NCBI GenBank assembly: GCA_024637045.1
Contig: JAGXFX010000019.1
Location: forward strand, 124,001-188,000
DNA: 64,000 bases
Direction of reading: 5' to 3'
Source: Soehngenia sp.
GTDB lineage: Bacteria; Bacillota; Clostridia; Tissierellales; Tissierellaceae
Both the position numbers and the translations under genes were made by a program. Positions 27,072 to 36,521 of this stretch are shown here, piece after piece. Under the pieces are notes generated by a model. That model did not search any database, was not told the origin of the DNA, and saw nothing but the letters and a program-made list of their open reading frames with translations. The number at the start of each line of letters is the position of its first letter. Within the stretch, counting starts at the first letter, position 1.

Positions 27072-28127
27072 TTATTCTATTGTAATTGGTGTCGCTGCTT
27101 TAACAACTTGAATCCAAGTTGTTCCCGGAGTTAGTTTGATTTCTTCATTATTTTCATCAAGGTAGATGATTTTTGCCTTTCTATCATCCTTTACCCATTT
27201 TATGTCTTCAACTACCCCTCTTGATATAAATTTACCTTCCCCTTCTCCCTCCATTGAAATACCGAGCCTTCCTTCATTATCAAGAACTCTCATGGAGTTC
27301 TTCTGAATTATTATATTGTCTGCATAAAGTCCACTTTCATCTGATTCGTCAACATGCCTAGTTCCATCCTTATATCTCTCGTATCTTTCTATTTCAGGAT
27401 CATATACGAACCTGGTGCTGTTTTCATCATTATATGTAATTAGTATTTCATCAGCTGATTGGCCTGTTCTACTCTCTTTCTCCATATCAAAAACGAAGCC
27501 TTCGTACTCACTTTTATCCCTGAATCCTCTTTCTTCCTGAACTTCTCTTAATACTTCCATGCTTGAATACATATTGTTGGGAGCTCTTTTGTGGGACATC
27601 CTCCAAAAAACTTTTGATGAGCTGCTAAGACCATCAATTTCTCCCAAATTGAGATTTCTAACGTCTGCTTTTGCCTGCTCGCTTCCTCCAACATGAACGA
27701 AAATAGCGTCAAATTGCCAAGCCATTGTAACAAAATAGGGTCTTGCGCTTCTAATTGGTCCTACAGACTCTGGATTGTTTATCAGGTATAGACCCAAATA
27801 TCTTGTATACGGTCCCTCCACTGGAAATTCATATATTACTTCTGCATCCTTCAATCCGGACTGCCATTTAGCCTTTGGGTGGTTATCAAATACAATCGAA
27901 ATGATTCTTCCATTAACAATTGCTTCTTCTGCATGTATTCCGCTTAAAGGTGATGGGATTCCGGCAGGTTCTGGTTCCGGTTCAGGCTCAGGAACTGGTT
28001 CTGGTTCTTCAGCTGTTATTTCAACAGCTACCTCCGGCTCTTCAATAGGCTGACTATTACTACAAGCTATAAAGCTTAAACTCATTATAATTATCATTAT
28101 AAGTGTCAATGTCTTTCTAATGTCCAT
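27072..28127 (-). CDS. DUF3048 lipoprotein (YerB type)
   Basis: 351 residues. A signal peptide with lipobox LSFIAC is followed by a Glu/Pro-rich spacer (about residues 28-55) and a DUF3048 domain with VIYEFPVEGPYTRYLGLY, GPIRSARPYFV and the C-terminal TPGTTWIQVV. The function of this family is unknown; members are anchored on the outer face of the membrane. ATG at 28127 is six bases after AGGAGG. It sits between the lipid-kinase fusion and cdd, so the unit mixes envelope and RNA functions. Confidence 0.85.
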   Translation of the reverse strand: MDIRKTLTLIMIIIMSLSFIACSNSQPIEEPEVAVEITAEEPEPVPEPEPEPEPAGIPSPLSGIHAEEAIVNGRIISIVFDNHPKAKWQSGLKDAEVIYEFPVEGPYTRYLGLYLINNPESVGPIRSARPYFVTMAWQFDAIFVHVGGSEQAKADVRNLNLGEIDGLSSSSKVFWRMSHKRAPNNMYSSMEVLREVQEERGFRDKSEYEGFVFDMEKESRTGQSADEILITYNDENSTRFVYDPEIERYERYKDGTRHVDESDESGLYADNIIIQKNSMRVLDNEGRLGISMEGEGEGKFISRGVVEDIKWVKDDRKAKIIYLDENNEEIKLTPGTTWIQVVKAATPITIE

Positions 28128-28137
28128 TTTCTTCCTC

Positions 28138-28842
28138 CTATCCAATTATCTGGAATATCAGTATTCCCACAAGAATACCTAGAATTCCTCCAACGATCGT
28201 CTCCATCGCTGAATGAATTTTTCCCTCGACTCGGCTTTCTGCAACCAAGAATGCCAACCCGAAAACCAGGGTTATTATCAAAAGATTCTCTGATAAAATT
28301 GATACAATTGTCGCTATGCAAAATGCAACGGCAGAATGGCCGCTTACTACACCACCCTGAAAATGAGTACCATGACCTTTATAAAATTTGGATTTTAATC
28401 CAACTGTAATAAGTGCAACCAGTATAAGTGCAACAAAAGTAAGATGAATCGGTGAATTTCTTATTTTTAACAAAACTAATTCTTTAAAAGGATTCAATCT
28501 CTCAAAAAACATAAGATATCCTACAATAACAGCGTTGAATGTAGCGATTAAAACTGCACCTGCAGAAACATCCTTTATTACCCTTGCCAGTGGATGGTAT
28601 TCCCTGGTTATCATATCTATTGTTTTTTCTATTGCTGTGTTTATCATTTCCAAAACTACTACCAGAACAACCGTTAGAAGAAGAATCATAAATTCCACTC
28701 TGGTGAGGTTAAATAGTGTACTCAGGCTAATTACTGCAATTGCGGCAATATAATGTATTCTTAAACTCTTTTCAAGCTTCATAGCTGTCATTATACCGGA
28801 AACAGCATAATTGAAACTATCAATCAATTCCTTGACCTTCAT
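28138..28842 (-). CDS. DgkA-type lipid kinase fused to PAP2 phosphatase domain
   Basis: 234 residues in two membrane domains. Residues 1-125 match the small DgkA/undecaprenol kinase family, with the catalytic EMINTAIEKTID and KDVSAGAV. Residues 150-234 match the PAP2 superfamily, with KFYKGHG, GGVVSGHSAVAF and ESRVEGKIHSAMETIVGG supplying the phosphatase-type motifs. One polypeptide could therefore phosphorylate and dephosphorylate a prenol or diacylglycerol. The fusion occurs in other Clostridia by my recollection. Confidence 0.85.
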   Translation of the reverse strand: MKVKELIDSFNYAVSGIMTAMKLEKSLRIHYIAAIAVISLSTLFNLTRVEFMILLLTVVLVVVLEMINTAIEKTIDMITREYHPLARVIKDVSAGAVLIATFNAVIVGYLMFFERLNPFKELVLLKIRNSPIHLTFVALILVALITVGLKSKFYKGHGTHFQGGVVSGHSAVAFCIATIVSILSENLLIITLVFGLAFLVAESRVEGKIHSAMETIVGGILGILVGILIFQIIG

Positions 28843-28858
28843 ACATACACCCCCTCAG

Positions 28859-29305
28859 TTATTTGAATATCTGGAGTTTCTTCATTATTAACTTTTCCTT
28901 CTCTCTCATTGTCGCTTTGTCCTCATCAGTCATGTGGTCATATCCCACTAGATGAAGTGTACTATGAGCTGTAAGATATGCAAGTTCTCTTTCTATTGAA
29001 TGGCCAAAATCCTTCGCCTGTTCAATTGCTTTTTCAACAGACAATACAATATCACCGAGAATGTTTATGCCTGTTTCAAATTCATCCTCAAATGGAAATG
29101 ATAAAACGTCAGTCTCCTTATTAGTATTTCTGTATTGTCTGTTCAAATCCTTGATTTCTTCGTTAGTTACAAATGATACGCTGACCTCATAATCCAAGGT
29201 TATACCTTCAACCAGCAAGGTAGTTTCTATTACTTTTGTCAGCAACTCTTCTGTTACTTTTTCTATTTCGACCTTGTCTTGTCGGTTGTCAAATAAAACT
29301 TCCAT
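28859..29305 (-). CDS. ybeY: Endoribonuclease YbeY, rRNA maturation
   Basis: 148 residues. The zinc site is in TAHSTLHLVGYDH, the HxxxHxxxxxH motif of the UPF0054 family; SYVTNEEIKDLNRQYR-like residues precede it. YbeY processes 16S rRNA ends and takes part in ribosome quality control. It is placed between pgpH and the kinase fusion as in most Firmicutes. Confidence 0.95.
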   Translation of the reverse strand: MEVLFDNRQDKVEIEKVTEELLTKVIETTLLVEGITLDYEVSVSFVTNEEIKDLNRQYRNTNKETDVLSFPFEDEFETGINILGDIVLSVEKAIEQAKDFGHSIERELAYLTAHSTLHLVGYDHMTDEDKATMREKEKLIMKKLQIFK

Positions 29306-29320
29306 TTTCTTCTCCTTTAG

Positions 29321-31360
29321 TCATGATTTTTCAGGATACTCAATTCTCTCATGATATATCCCCTTTAATACGGATATAAATGTTTCCAATATTGTATTTA
29401 TCTCTTTTGCAGTAATTGGTGACTCCTCCAGCTGACCATCATCTATTTTGCACTTAATGATTTTTTTGACCATTTTTTCAATTGAATCCACCTTCATATC
29501 CTTTATACTTCTCACTGCAGCTTCAACTGAATCCGCCAGCATAACAATTGTAGATTCTCTTGATTTGGGTTTTTCTCCGCCATATCTGAATTCTTTCTCG
29601 GGAACATTTTGATTATCCTCTGAAGCTTTGTGATAAAAGTAGGAGATTAATGTCTTTCCATGATGCTGATCAATTATATCCATTATTTCACGTGGCAATT
29701 TTGTTTCTCTGCCCAGCTTCATACCATCTTCCCAATGTGAAATAATAATTTCAGTACTTTGCAGCGGTTCAAGTTTGTCATGGGGATTGTCTATGCCAAA
29801 TTGATTTTCTTTAAAATATGCCGGTCTTTTCAATTTTCCTATATCATGGTAGTATGATCCAGCCTTTGCAAGGAGTTGATTTGCACCGATGGATGCAGCC
29901 GCTGATTCTGAAAGACTACCTACAATAAGGCTATGGTGGTATGTGCCTGGAGCTTCAACAAATAGCCTTCTCAATATTGGTTGATTTGGATCTGTTAGTT
30001 CCATCAACTTCAATGGAGTTAACACATTGAAAATATTCTCCCAAAGTGGCAAAGTCCCCAATGATATCACTCCGGATACCAACCCTGATATAATAACAAA
30101 TCCACCGTTTACCAGTAAATCTCCCGTTGAAATATTGCCCAGAAAAAAATAGCCCAAGTAAACAATAAAACTAATCAAGCCCATGTATAGACCGTTCAAG
30201 AGTACTCTATGCCTCTGATTCTGATGTACCAGTAAGAGAATGCCTGCTGTATTTCCGATTAACATTACAACTACGAGTTCGCCTGGAATACTCCACATAA
30301 AATGAAGAATGTACACGAGAACCATATTGGTAATAATTGCCACACCTGGTCCAACCAGGAGTGTTGCAATAATTGCATTAATGGCCGACGGCATCAAATA
30401 AGGTGATATGTACTCCATGACTCTCCCCAAAAATAGAGTAATCAACAATGATGAAAACACTAAATATAACAGTCTTCCTTTTAGTACCTCAGGATAAAAG
30501 TATATTAAATATAACATCAAGGCAATTAATGGCATTAATAAATGAATTGTTATTCCAATGTATCTCAGCCAGGATCCAGTTTCACGATTCTCAAGCTGAG
30601 CGATTTCAATTATCCTCATTTGCTCTGGTGAGATTATGTCACCTTTCTCGACAATTGTTTCATTTTGTTCAATTACGGGTGTCGAAATACTGCTGCGAAC
30701 TCTTTCCATTTGTCTCTCAGTCGCTATTGTATCGACAAACTCATTAGGGTCAACTATTTCAGCGAGAATTGAAGAAACCAGAAGTTGTTCGTTGTCTTCC
30801 AGATTAAGCGAGTTGACAATATTATCAATTTCTATTAACTGATAGCCCAACTCATCTTCCCTTATTCCTTGAGCAAGAATCTGGGAAAGCAGATCTTCTG
30901 TTATTGCTTCAACCGTATTAAGACTGGAAAATGTCGACTCTATCGCTGCCTGATGAGTATCAGTGGATAACTCTATTGGGCTTTTGATTTCCAACTCATC
31001 CGATTTGCCCTTAGCGCTCAGATTGTTTCTTAGCTTAACATCTCTTACCAAATCCAAGTAACCTGTGATTTTAGCTTTTGAAGTTATTTGGACAGTTGGT
31101 GATAATCTATAGACAGATTCCATATTTTTCATTGCTTCATTGACCTGATCTTCGTATGTAGCCAAGTCCTCAATCCTAAAAGGTGCTTTGATATCCTCGG
31201 ATGCTTTTTCACCTACTTCCAATTCAATGTTTTTAAACTGGGACTGCGTAATGGCAACAATAAAAAGCATAACAAAAAACAACAGAAAAACGACTGTTGT
31301 TTTTCTTATACCAGTATCTATATCTAAACTTCTAAAAACAGATTTCAGCTTTTTAGGCAT
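29321..31360 (-). CDS. pgpH: 7TM receptor-HD c-di-AMP phosphodiesterase (PgpH/YqfF)
   Basis: About 679 residues. One N-terminal membrane segment, an extracytoplasmic 7TMR-HDED domain (about 50-270), seven membrane segments (about 275-455) and a cytoplasmic HD domain with HHSLIVGSLSE, YHDIGKLKRP and ISHWEDG. PgpH degrades c-di-AMP and so links osmotic and wall homeostasis. The start is uncertain: TTG, GTG and ATG codons lie close together at 31372, 31369 and 31360; I list the ATG. Confidence 0.93.
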   Translation of the reverse strand: MPKKLKSVFRSLDIDTGIRKTTVVFLLFFVMLFIVAITQSQFKNIELEVGEKASEDIKAPFRIEDLATYEDQVNEAMKNMESVYRLSPTVQITSKAKITGYLDLVRDVKLRNNLSAKGKSDELEIKSPIELSTDTHQAAIESTFSSLNTVEAITEDLLSQILAQGIREDELGYQLIEIDNIVNSLNLEDNEQLLVSSILAEIVDPNEFVDTIATERQMERVRSSISTPVIEQNETIVEKGDIISPEQMRIIEIAQLENRETGSWLRYIGITIHLLMPLIALMLYLIYFYPEVLKGRLLYLVFSSLLITLFLGRVMEYISPYLMPSAINAIIATLLVGPGVAIITNMVLVYILHFMWSIPGELVVVMLIGNTAGILLLVHQNQRHRVLLNGLYMGLISFIVYLGYFFLGNISTGDLLVNGGFVIISGLVSGVISLGTLPLWENIFNVLTPLKLMELTDPNQPILRRLFVEAPGTYHHSLIVGSLSESAAASIGANQLLAKAGSYYHDIGKLKRPAYFKENQFGIDNPHDKLEPLQSTEIIISHWEDGMKLGRETKLPREIMDIIDQHHGKTLISYFYHKASEDNQNVPEKEFRYGGEKPKSRESTIVMLADSVEAAVRSIKDMKVDSIEKMVKKIIKCKIDDGQLEESPITAKEINTILETFISVLKGIYHERIEYPEKS

Positions 31361-31392
31361 CCAAAACACCAACCTTCTGTCAATGCTATATC

Positions 31393-32361
31393 TTATTTTT
31401 TGCTCTCATGGATTTCATATGCATTTATAATCCTTTGCACTAGTGGGTGTCTAACAATATCAGCACTGGTAAGTTTAATAAAATCTATTCCCTTTACATC
31501 TTCAAGTATCCCCATTACTGTCTTAAGACCGGATTCCTTCCCTCGAACAAGGTCAATCTGTGTTATGTCTCCTGTAATAATTGCTTTTGATCCGAAACCG
31601 AGTCTGGTTAAGAACATCTTCATCTGTTCATTTGTAGTATTCTGAGCTTCATCAAGTATTACATACGCAGAGTCCAAAGTTCTACCTCTCATGTAAGCTA
31701 GAGGTGCAACTTCTATTAGACCCTTTTCAAAATATTTTAGATATGTCTCAACTCCCAAGATTTCAAAAAGAGCATCATAAAGCGGTCTTAAGTACGGATC
31801 CACCTTCTCTTGAAGGTCTCCCGGCAGGAACCCAAGATTCTCGCCAGCCTCTACAGCTGGCCTAGTTAGTATTATTTTATTGACCTCTCTGTTTTTAAAT
31901 GCCTGTACGGCCATAGCCATTGCAAGATAAGTTTTACCAGTACCAGCTGGTCCTATTCCGAATACTATGTCATGCTTTCTTAATGAATCTATATATCTTT
32001 TCTGTCCAAAAGTTTTAGGCTTAACACTCTTGCCTGATGCAGTAATACACAGTACATCATCCAGCAATTCCTTAAGACTGCCTTCTTTTCCAGACTTAAT
32101 AAACTCAATTGCATATTTTAAATCCTGCTCTTCCAGTCTGTTCTGCTTCTGGATAATGTATTTAAGATTTTCAAATAGCCGTTGTGTCATTGTAATTTTT
32201 TTCGGCGTCCCGTATATTATAATAGCATTATCCTTTATTCTAAGATTTACATCCATCTTTTCTTCTATACTTTTGATATTGGAATCAAGGTTCCCAACAA
32301 GCTCTTCCATTGTATTACTGTCATGTATCTCTACAAACGCTTCTTCATTGATTAAAGTCAA
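31393..32361 (-). CDS. phoH: PhoH-family ATPase
   Basis: About 322 residues. Walker A is GPAGTGKTYLA (about residue 137), Walker B is in DSAYVILDEAQN, and an N-terminal KH-like region precedes them. PhoH proteins are RNA-helicase-like ATPases of uncertain role, nearly always next to ybeY. The likely start is TTG at 32361, nine bases after GGGGAGG; an ATG at 32412 overlaps the proposed -10 box, so it could not be in the transcript. It begins the run phoH-pgpH-ybeY-lipid kinase-DUF3048-cdd-era-recO. Confidence 0.92.
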   Translation of the reverse strand: MTLINEEAFVEIHDSNTMEELVGNLDSNIKSIEEKMDVNLRIKDNAIIIYGTPKKITMTQRLFENLKYIIQKQNRLEEQDLKYAIEFIKSGKEGSLKELLDDVLCITASGKSVKPKTFGQKRYIDSLRKHDIVFGIGPAGTGKTYLAMAMAVQAFKNREVNKIILTRPAVEAGENLGFLPGDLQEKVDPYLRPLYDALFEILGVETYLKYFEKGLIEVAPLAYMRGRTLDSAYVILDEAQNTTNEQMKMFLTRLGFGSKAIITGDITQIDLVRGKESGLKTVMGILEDVKGIDFIKLTSADIVRHPLVQRIINAYEIHESKK

Positions 32362-32407
32362 ATTCAAGCTCCTCCCCGATATGTGGATTTGTATGTTAAC
32401 TAAATAA

Positions 32408-32437
32408 ATCATACCATAGAAAATGGTCATTTTCTAT
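32408..32437 (-). promoter_or_regulatory. phoH promoter overlapped by an inverted repeat
   Basis: A TATGAT -10 box (32408-32413) has a weak TAGAAA -35 (32431-32436). The region 32416-32437 is an inverted repeat, ATAGAAAATG and its exact reverse complement two bases apart, which spans the -35 and the spacer and could be an operator. The remaining bases up to 32500 show nothing else. Confidence 0.45.
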
Positions 32438-32502
32438 ATATTTAAAACATGTGTAACAATTTGTAATAAGTGAATTAAGTGTTTATTATATGCTTCTACA
32501 TA

Positions 32503-32530
32503 GAAAAAGAAGCCCTAACGAGGACTTCTT
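32503..32530 (-). terminator. Terminator overlapping the end of the small membrane protein gene
   Basis: GAAGTCC pairs with GGGCTTC (one G-U) and a TTTTTC run follows. The 5' arm includes the last codons and the stop is in the loop. Confidence 0.7.
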
Positions 32531-33051
32531 CTATTATTTAAGCTCTTTGGTTTGGCAAGTATTTCAGAGTAAACAACACCTTTTATGATATCATTCCGAA
32601 TATCAAAAAGACCACCCGAGCTACTCTTAGACCCATTTTTTTTGGATGCTCCAGTTACAACTTCGATTTCTTCTTTATCTGGAGTATCCTCTTCTACAAC
32701 AATATCTTCCCAAAAACGTCCTTCCCTGAAAGTGCGTAATTCTCTTTTTTGTTGACTTCTCTCAGGCTTTTCAACTGTCTTCTTTGTTTTATTTGCTATA
32801 GGCTTGGCAGGGACTTTTTTTTCTGGGTTCAACTCTCTTTCAATCTGTTCCTTGTACTCTTCCAGCGTTTTCTTAAAGTCCTTCATCCCGGTGTTCATCC
32901 GGGATCTGCTTTCTTGAGGTTTTTGCCTTTTTTGTGGACTTTCTTGCCCGGTTTTTCTTCTTGCCTGTTCGGCTTTTTTCTTGTCTCTAGAGCTTTTTAA
33001 AAGAATATTTATTAAGACCCAAAAGACCAGAATGATTATAGGACTATCCAT
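32515..33051 (-). CDS. Hypothetical single-span membrane protein
   Basis: 178 residues, not recognised. It has one N-terminal membrane segment (about 4-18, SPIIILVFWVLINILL) followed by a long Lys/Arg/Glu/Gln-rich cytoplasmic region with low complexity and probable disorder, and a short C-terminal block (GGLFDIRNDIIKGVVYSEIL) that looks ordered and may be the conserved part. It lies 12 bases after floA and in the position where spore formers have yqfC-yqfD. A membrane-tethered partner of the floA-nfeD pair is conceivable but there is no direct evidence. Confidence 0.7.
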   Translation of the reverse strand: MDSPIIILVFWVLINILLKSSRDKKKAEQARRKTGQESPQKRQKPQESRSRMNTGMKDFKKTLEEYKEQIERELNPEKKVPAKPIANKTKKTVEKPERSQQKRELRTFREGRFWEDIVVEEDTPDKEEIEVVTGASKKNGSKSSSGGLFDIRNDIIKGVVYSEILAKPKSLNNRRSPR

Positions 33052-33063
33052 TTAAATCACTTC

Positions 33064-34044
33064 CTATTTTGGTTCATTTTCTTCGTCGGCTACCTTGGAT
33101 ATTGAATCTCTCATATCTGTATCAGCAAGTATATTCTTCATGTTATAATAATCCATGACACCAAGATTTCCTTCCTTTAACGCCTGTGCCAATGCCAATG
33201 GTACCTGAGCTTCTGCTTCTACAAGCTTTGCATTCATGGACTGTACTTCTGCCTTCATTTCCTGCTCTCTTGCAACAGCCATTGCTCTTCTTTCCTCTGC
33301 TTTTGCCTGTGCAATCTTCTTGTCTGCTTCTGCCTGCTCCATCTGTAGCTTTGCACCAATGTTTCTTCCTACATCAACGTCAGCTATATCTATGGAAAGT
33401 ATCTCGAAAGCTGTACCAGCATCCAATCCCTTTCCAAGAACTGTCTTTGATATACTATCAGGATTTTCCAATACATCCTTGTGTGAATTGGCGCTACCAA
33501 CTGTAGTAACAATACCTTCACCTACTCTGGCAATTATTGTTTCCTCACCAGCACCACCGACAAGTCTTTCAATATTGGCACGAACGGTTACTCTGGCTCT
33601 TGCCACTACCTCAATTCCGTTTTTTGCTACAGCTGCAATCTGTGGTGTTTCTATAACCTTTGGATTTACACTGACCTGTACTGCCTCAAGAACATTCCTT
33701 CCTGCCAGATCAATAGCTGCAGCTCTTTCAAATACCAATGGTATATTTGCTCTTTGAGCTGCTATAAGCGCATCCACCAAGGTATTTACATTTCCTCCTG
33801 CCAGATAATGTGATTCCAGATCATCAATGTTGATATCTATCCCGCCCTTTGTTGCCTTGATCATCGGGTTTATAATTCTGCTCGGTACAACCCTTCTCAA
33901 TCTCATTCCTATCAATGTTGTGATTTTTACCTTTACTCCTGCGAAGTATGCTGTAATCCACAGTCCTATAGGTACAAAAGTGAAGAACAGCAACAATAGA
34001 ACTATAATACCTATCGCAATGCCTAATGTGAAAACAAGATCCAT
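33064..34044 (-). CDS. floA: Flotillin-like protein FloA
   Basis: 326 residues. An N-terminal hairpin-like membrane segment (about 4-35) is followed by a SPFH-type domain with [24 protein letters not shown] and a coiled-coil Ala/Glu-rich region (about 230-300, [19 protein letters not shown]). FloA organises functional membrane microdomains. It follows nfeD by one base, the usual pairing. Confidence 0.95.
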   Translation of the reverse strand: MDLVFTLGIAIGIIVLLLLFFTFVPIGLWITAYFAGVKVKITTLIGMRLRRVVPSRIINPMIKATKGGIDINIDDLESHYLAGGNVNTLVDALIAAQRANIPLVFERAAAIDLAGRNVLEAVQVSVNPKVIETPQIAAVAKNGIEVVARARVTVRANIERLVGGAGEETIIARVGEGIVTTVGSANSHKDVLENPDSISKTVLGKGLDAGTAFEILSIDIADVDVGRNIGAKLQMEQAEADKKIAQAKAEERRAMAVAREQEMKAEVQSMNAKLVEAEAQVPLALAQALKEGNLGVMDYYNMKNILADTDMRDSISKVADEENEPK

Positions 34045-34045
34045 T

Positions 34046-35338
34046 CTAAATCCTCCTTACAAATATTTTTGAACCTTCAACCTTTACGACCCTGACATTT
34101 GAATACTCAGGAATATAACCTGATTCAGCCAGTGCGTCATATTTCTCTCCATCTATAACTATAAAGCCCGAGGGTCGAAGTTCCGATAAAGTTTCGCCTT
34201 CCTTGTTTATGAGTTCACCCATGGTGTTTGTGCTTAGATATCCTCTATTACTTTCGTGCCTGTTGCTTAATACTATTTTGTTGAGGATCTTGCTCTTGTA
34301 CCCAAATTTTACCATAACTATCGCCACCAATGTCGTTACTATTATCGCAATACTTAATGACAATACTGCCGCAGAAAGATCCTGCATTGCCAGTGCAGTT
34401 CCAGCCAGTACAAAAACAATTCCACCAATTCCTGGAAGCCCAAAGCCTGGCACTACACCCTCTATTATCAGTAGACCAAGACCAACAACAAAAAGAATCA
34501 GCGATGTCCAGTTTGAATTTCCAGCCAGGATATTCCCCCCGAAATACAATCCAAATCCCATCAAGGAGATTGTCCCTCCCAGACCGAAGCCCGGGGTCAA
34601 TATTTCAACTACCAATCCAACAAATCCTAAAGTTAAAAGGAGCGTACTGATGTATGGACTGGAAATATATTTTGCCAGCTTAACCTGAAGTCCTTCCTCC
34701 ATGACTTCAACATCTGATGCCTCAAATCCGAAATGCTCGAGAATCACATTGTAATCGCTTGATAAAATATCAGCCAAGCCTAGTGCATAGGCCTCCTGAG
34801 CAGTGAGATTAAGGAGTTTTCCAGATTCAACTACTCCTTCAATTGCTATGTCACTATCGGCCATCGATTCTATTAGAAGCGCATCTCTTCCTCTGAATTG
34901 TGCAGTATCTCTCAAAACTCCTCTCCACATTGAAAGAATCTTTTCAGTGTTGGGAATTGTTTCAGCAGATCCGATTACAGCATTTTCAGCCATTGCAATG
35001 TGCTCACCAGCAATGGTAACCAGAACTCCCGCTGATGCTGCCTTGTTGTTGACAAGGGTTATGGTAGGAATATTTGTTCCAATAATTACATCTTTTATTT
35101 TAATTGCTTCGTCTACAAGTCCTCCGTAGGTGTCAATCTCAAAGATTATAGCCTCTACATCGGCTTCATTGTTAAGTTCATTTACAACATCCCTTACGTA
35201 GTTGTGAGTCGCACGATTTATTTCTCCTTTGATAGGTACAACATAAACCTTACCTGGACTCTGAGCCATAACGCTTTCTGATGATACAAATATAGCAAAT
35301 AGAATTATAAAAAAAGCCAGAAATCTTATTTTCTTCAC
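34046..35338 (-). CDS. NfeD-family membrane serine protease-like protein
   Basis: 430 residues. A signal peptide precedes a ClpP-class domain (about 25-215) with [20 protein letters not shown] and AVIGSAETI, then about four membrane segments (230-345) and a C-terminal OB-fold domain ([21 protein letters not shown]). The Ser of the catalytic dyad is probably present in the ASAG step; I could not identify the Lys with certainty. Start GTG at 35338 is seven bases after GGAGG. It works with FloA at the membrane. Confidence 0.9.
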   Translation of the reverse strand: MKKIRFLAFFIILFAIFVSSESVMAQSPGKVYVVPIKGEINRATHNYVRDVVNELNNEADVEAIIFEIDTYGGLVDEAIKIKDVIIGTNIPTITLVNNKAASAGVLVTIAGEHIAMAENAVIGSAETIPNTEKILSMWRGVLRDTAQFRGRDALLIESMADSDIAIEGVVESGKLLNLTAQEAYALGLADILSSDYNVILEHFGFEASDVEVMEEGLQVKLAKYISSPYISTLLLTLGFVGLVVEILTPGFGLGGTISLMGFGLYFGGNILAGNSNWTSLILFVVGLGLLIIEGVVPGFGLPGIGGIVFVLAGTALAMQDLSAAVLSLSIAIIVTTLVAIVMVKFGYKSKILNKIVLSNRHESNRGYLSTNTMGELINKEGETLSELRPSGFIVIDGEKYDALAESGYIPEYSNVRVVKVEGSKIFVRRI

Positions 35339-35397
35339 ATTCTCACCTCCAATTAAGTTCCACTTATAATACATACCCACATTCTTTAAAAGATAGC

Positions 35398-35422
35398 AAA
35401 AAACCTGAGTAAAACTCAGGTT
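35398..35422 (-). terminator. Terminator after yqeY
   Basis: AACCTGAG and CTCAGGTT form the stem and TTTTTT follows; it starts inside the stop codon of yqeY. This separates yqeY-rpsU from nfeD. Confidence 0.85.
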
Positions 35423-35864
35423 AATTTAGCATTTTTCTAACGGCCTTGTTTACCATGTTGCCATCCGCTCTGCCCTTTACTTTAGGCATTGTAGATTTCA
35501 TGATAAGACCTATATCTTTAATTGAGGTGGCTCCAATTTCTTCAATTGTCTCCTTGACTATTTTCTCTACCTCTTCTTCACTTAATTGCTCTGGTAAATA
35601 ATCCAAAAGAATCTCCATCTCCGATTCAGTGGTATCAACAAGATCCTGGCGTGAGCCTTTTTTGAATTCCTCTATAGCCATCTTCTTTTCTTTCAGCTGC
35701 TTGGAAATTATATCAAGAACATCTTCATCATTTAGCTCAATTCTTTCGTCAACTTCCCTCTGTTTAACAGCTGCCCTGACCATAGTGACAGTATTTTTTC
35801 TTATAGTATCCTTGTTTTTCATAGAAGTCTTAAGATCTTCCATGAGTTTATCTTTAAGGGACAT
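35421..35864 (-). CDS. yqeY: GatB/YqeY domain protein
   Basis: 147 residues, all-helical YqeY family. MKNKDTIRKNTVTMVRAAVKQREVD and IMKSTMPKVKGRADGNMVNK are the conserved ends. The C-terminal part resembles the tRNA-binding tail of GatB, but no function has been established. It follows rpsU by 16 bases as in many Firmicutes. Confidence 0.93.
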   Translation of the reverse strand: MSLKDKLMEDLKTSMKNKDTIRKNTVTMVRAAVKQREVDERIELNDEDVLDIISKQLKEKKMAIEEFKKGSRQDLVDTTESEMEILLDYLPEQLSEEEVEKIVKETIEEIGATSIKDIGLIMKSTMPKVKGRADGNMVNKAVRKMLN

Positions 35865-35880
35865 TAGTTCACCTTCTTAA

Positions 35881-36063
35881 TTAATACTTGGAATTTTTCT
35901 TTCTTCTGGCTGCCTCTGATTTCTTTTTACGTTTAACACTAGGTTTTTCATAGTGCTCTCTTTTCCTTACTTCACCTATTACCCCTGATTTTGCACATGA
36001 TCTTTTAAATCTTTTAAGAGCATTGTCAAGAGATTCGTTTTCACCAACTTTAATTTCTGTCAT
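35881..36063 (-). CDS. rpsU: Ribosomal protein bS21
   Basis: 60 residues, complete. It has [19 protein letters not shown] near the N-terminus and ends in a Lys/Arg-rich tail. bS21 contacts the Shine-Dalgarno region of 16S rRNA. It has its own promoter and a leader of about 65 bases. Confidence 0.97.
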   Translation of the reverse strand: MTEIKVGENESLDNALKRFKRSCAKSGVIGEVRKREHYEKPSVKRKKKSEAARRKKNSKY

Positions 36064-36134
36064 CGATCCTTCCCTCCCCTCTCAACTACAAGAGTGTTAC
36101 AATACCGCCAAGAGTATGGCTTGCACACTAAATT

Positions 36135-36163
36135 ATTATACATTATATCTAGGATTATTTCAA
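36135..36163 (-). promoter_or_regulatory. Promoter of rpsU-yqeY
   Basis: TTGAAA (36158-36163), 17-base spacer and TATAAT (36135-36140), located directly after the HIT protein stop. Confidence 0.8.
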
Positions 36164-36169
36164 CTATTT

Positions 36170-36508
36170 TTAGCCTGGAGGCCATAACATTTCTCTTTTC
36201 CCCAGTACATGGAAATGAATATGGTCGACAGTCTGCCCACCTTCACGCCCACAATTATTGACAACTCTGTATCCATTTTCAATTCCCTGCTCTTTAGCCA
36301 AGTTGGAAATCAACTTGAAAATGTGAGAAATCAGCCGGTCATGATCATCGCTCAAATGGTCTATTGATTTTATGTGCACTTTTGGCACTACTAAAAAATG
36401 AACCGGTGCCTGAGGGTTTATGTCCTTGAATGCCACTACAAGTTCATCCTCAAATATCAAATCACTCGGAATTTCTTTATTGGCAATATTACAAAACAAG
36501 CAATCCAT
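36170..36508 (-). CDS. HIT-family nucleotide hydrolase
   Basis: 112 residues, HINT-like. The catalytic histidine triad is VDHIHFHVLG near the C-terminus; CLFCNIANKEIPS with paired Cys is at the N-terminus. Such proteins hydrolyse nucleoside phosphoramidates or acyl-adenylates. ATG at 36508 lies eight bases after AGGAGG; GTG at 36517 is inside that spacing and less likely. It is 13 bases after mtaB. Confidence 0.93.
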   Translation of the reverse strand: MDCLFCNIANKEIPSDLIFEDELVVAFKDINPQAPVHFLVVPKVHIKSIDHLSDDHDRLISHIFKLISNLAKEQGIENGYRVVNNCGREGGQTVDHIHFHVLGKREMLWPPG

Positions 36509-36521
36509 TATTAACACCTCC

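Noticed and set aside
27960-28050. Repeat-like Glu-Pro coding stretch, considered as a DNA tandem repeat
   Set aside because: It is a common low-complexity spacer after a lipobox and is in frame; nothing indicates a mobile or regulatory repeat.
34203-34688. Long plus-strand frame opposite nfeD
   Set aside because: It is a compositional shadow of the membrane-spanning part of nfeD, with hydrophobic low-information sequence and no start signals.
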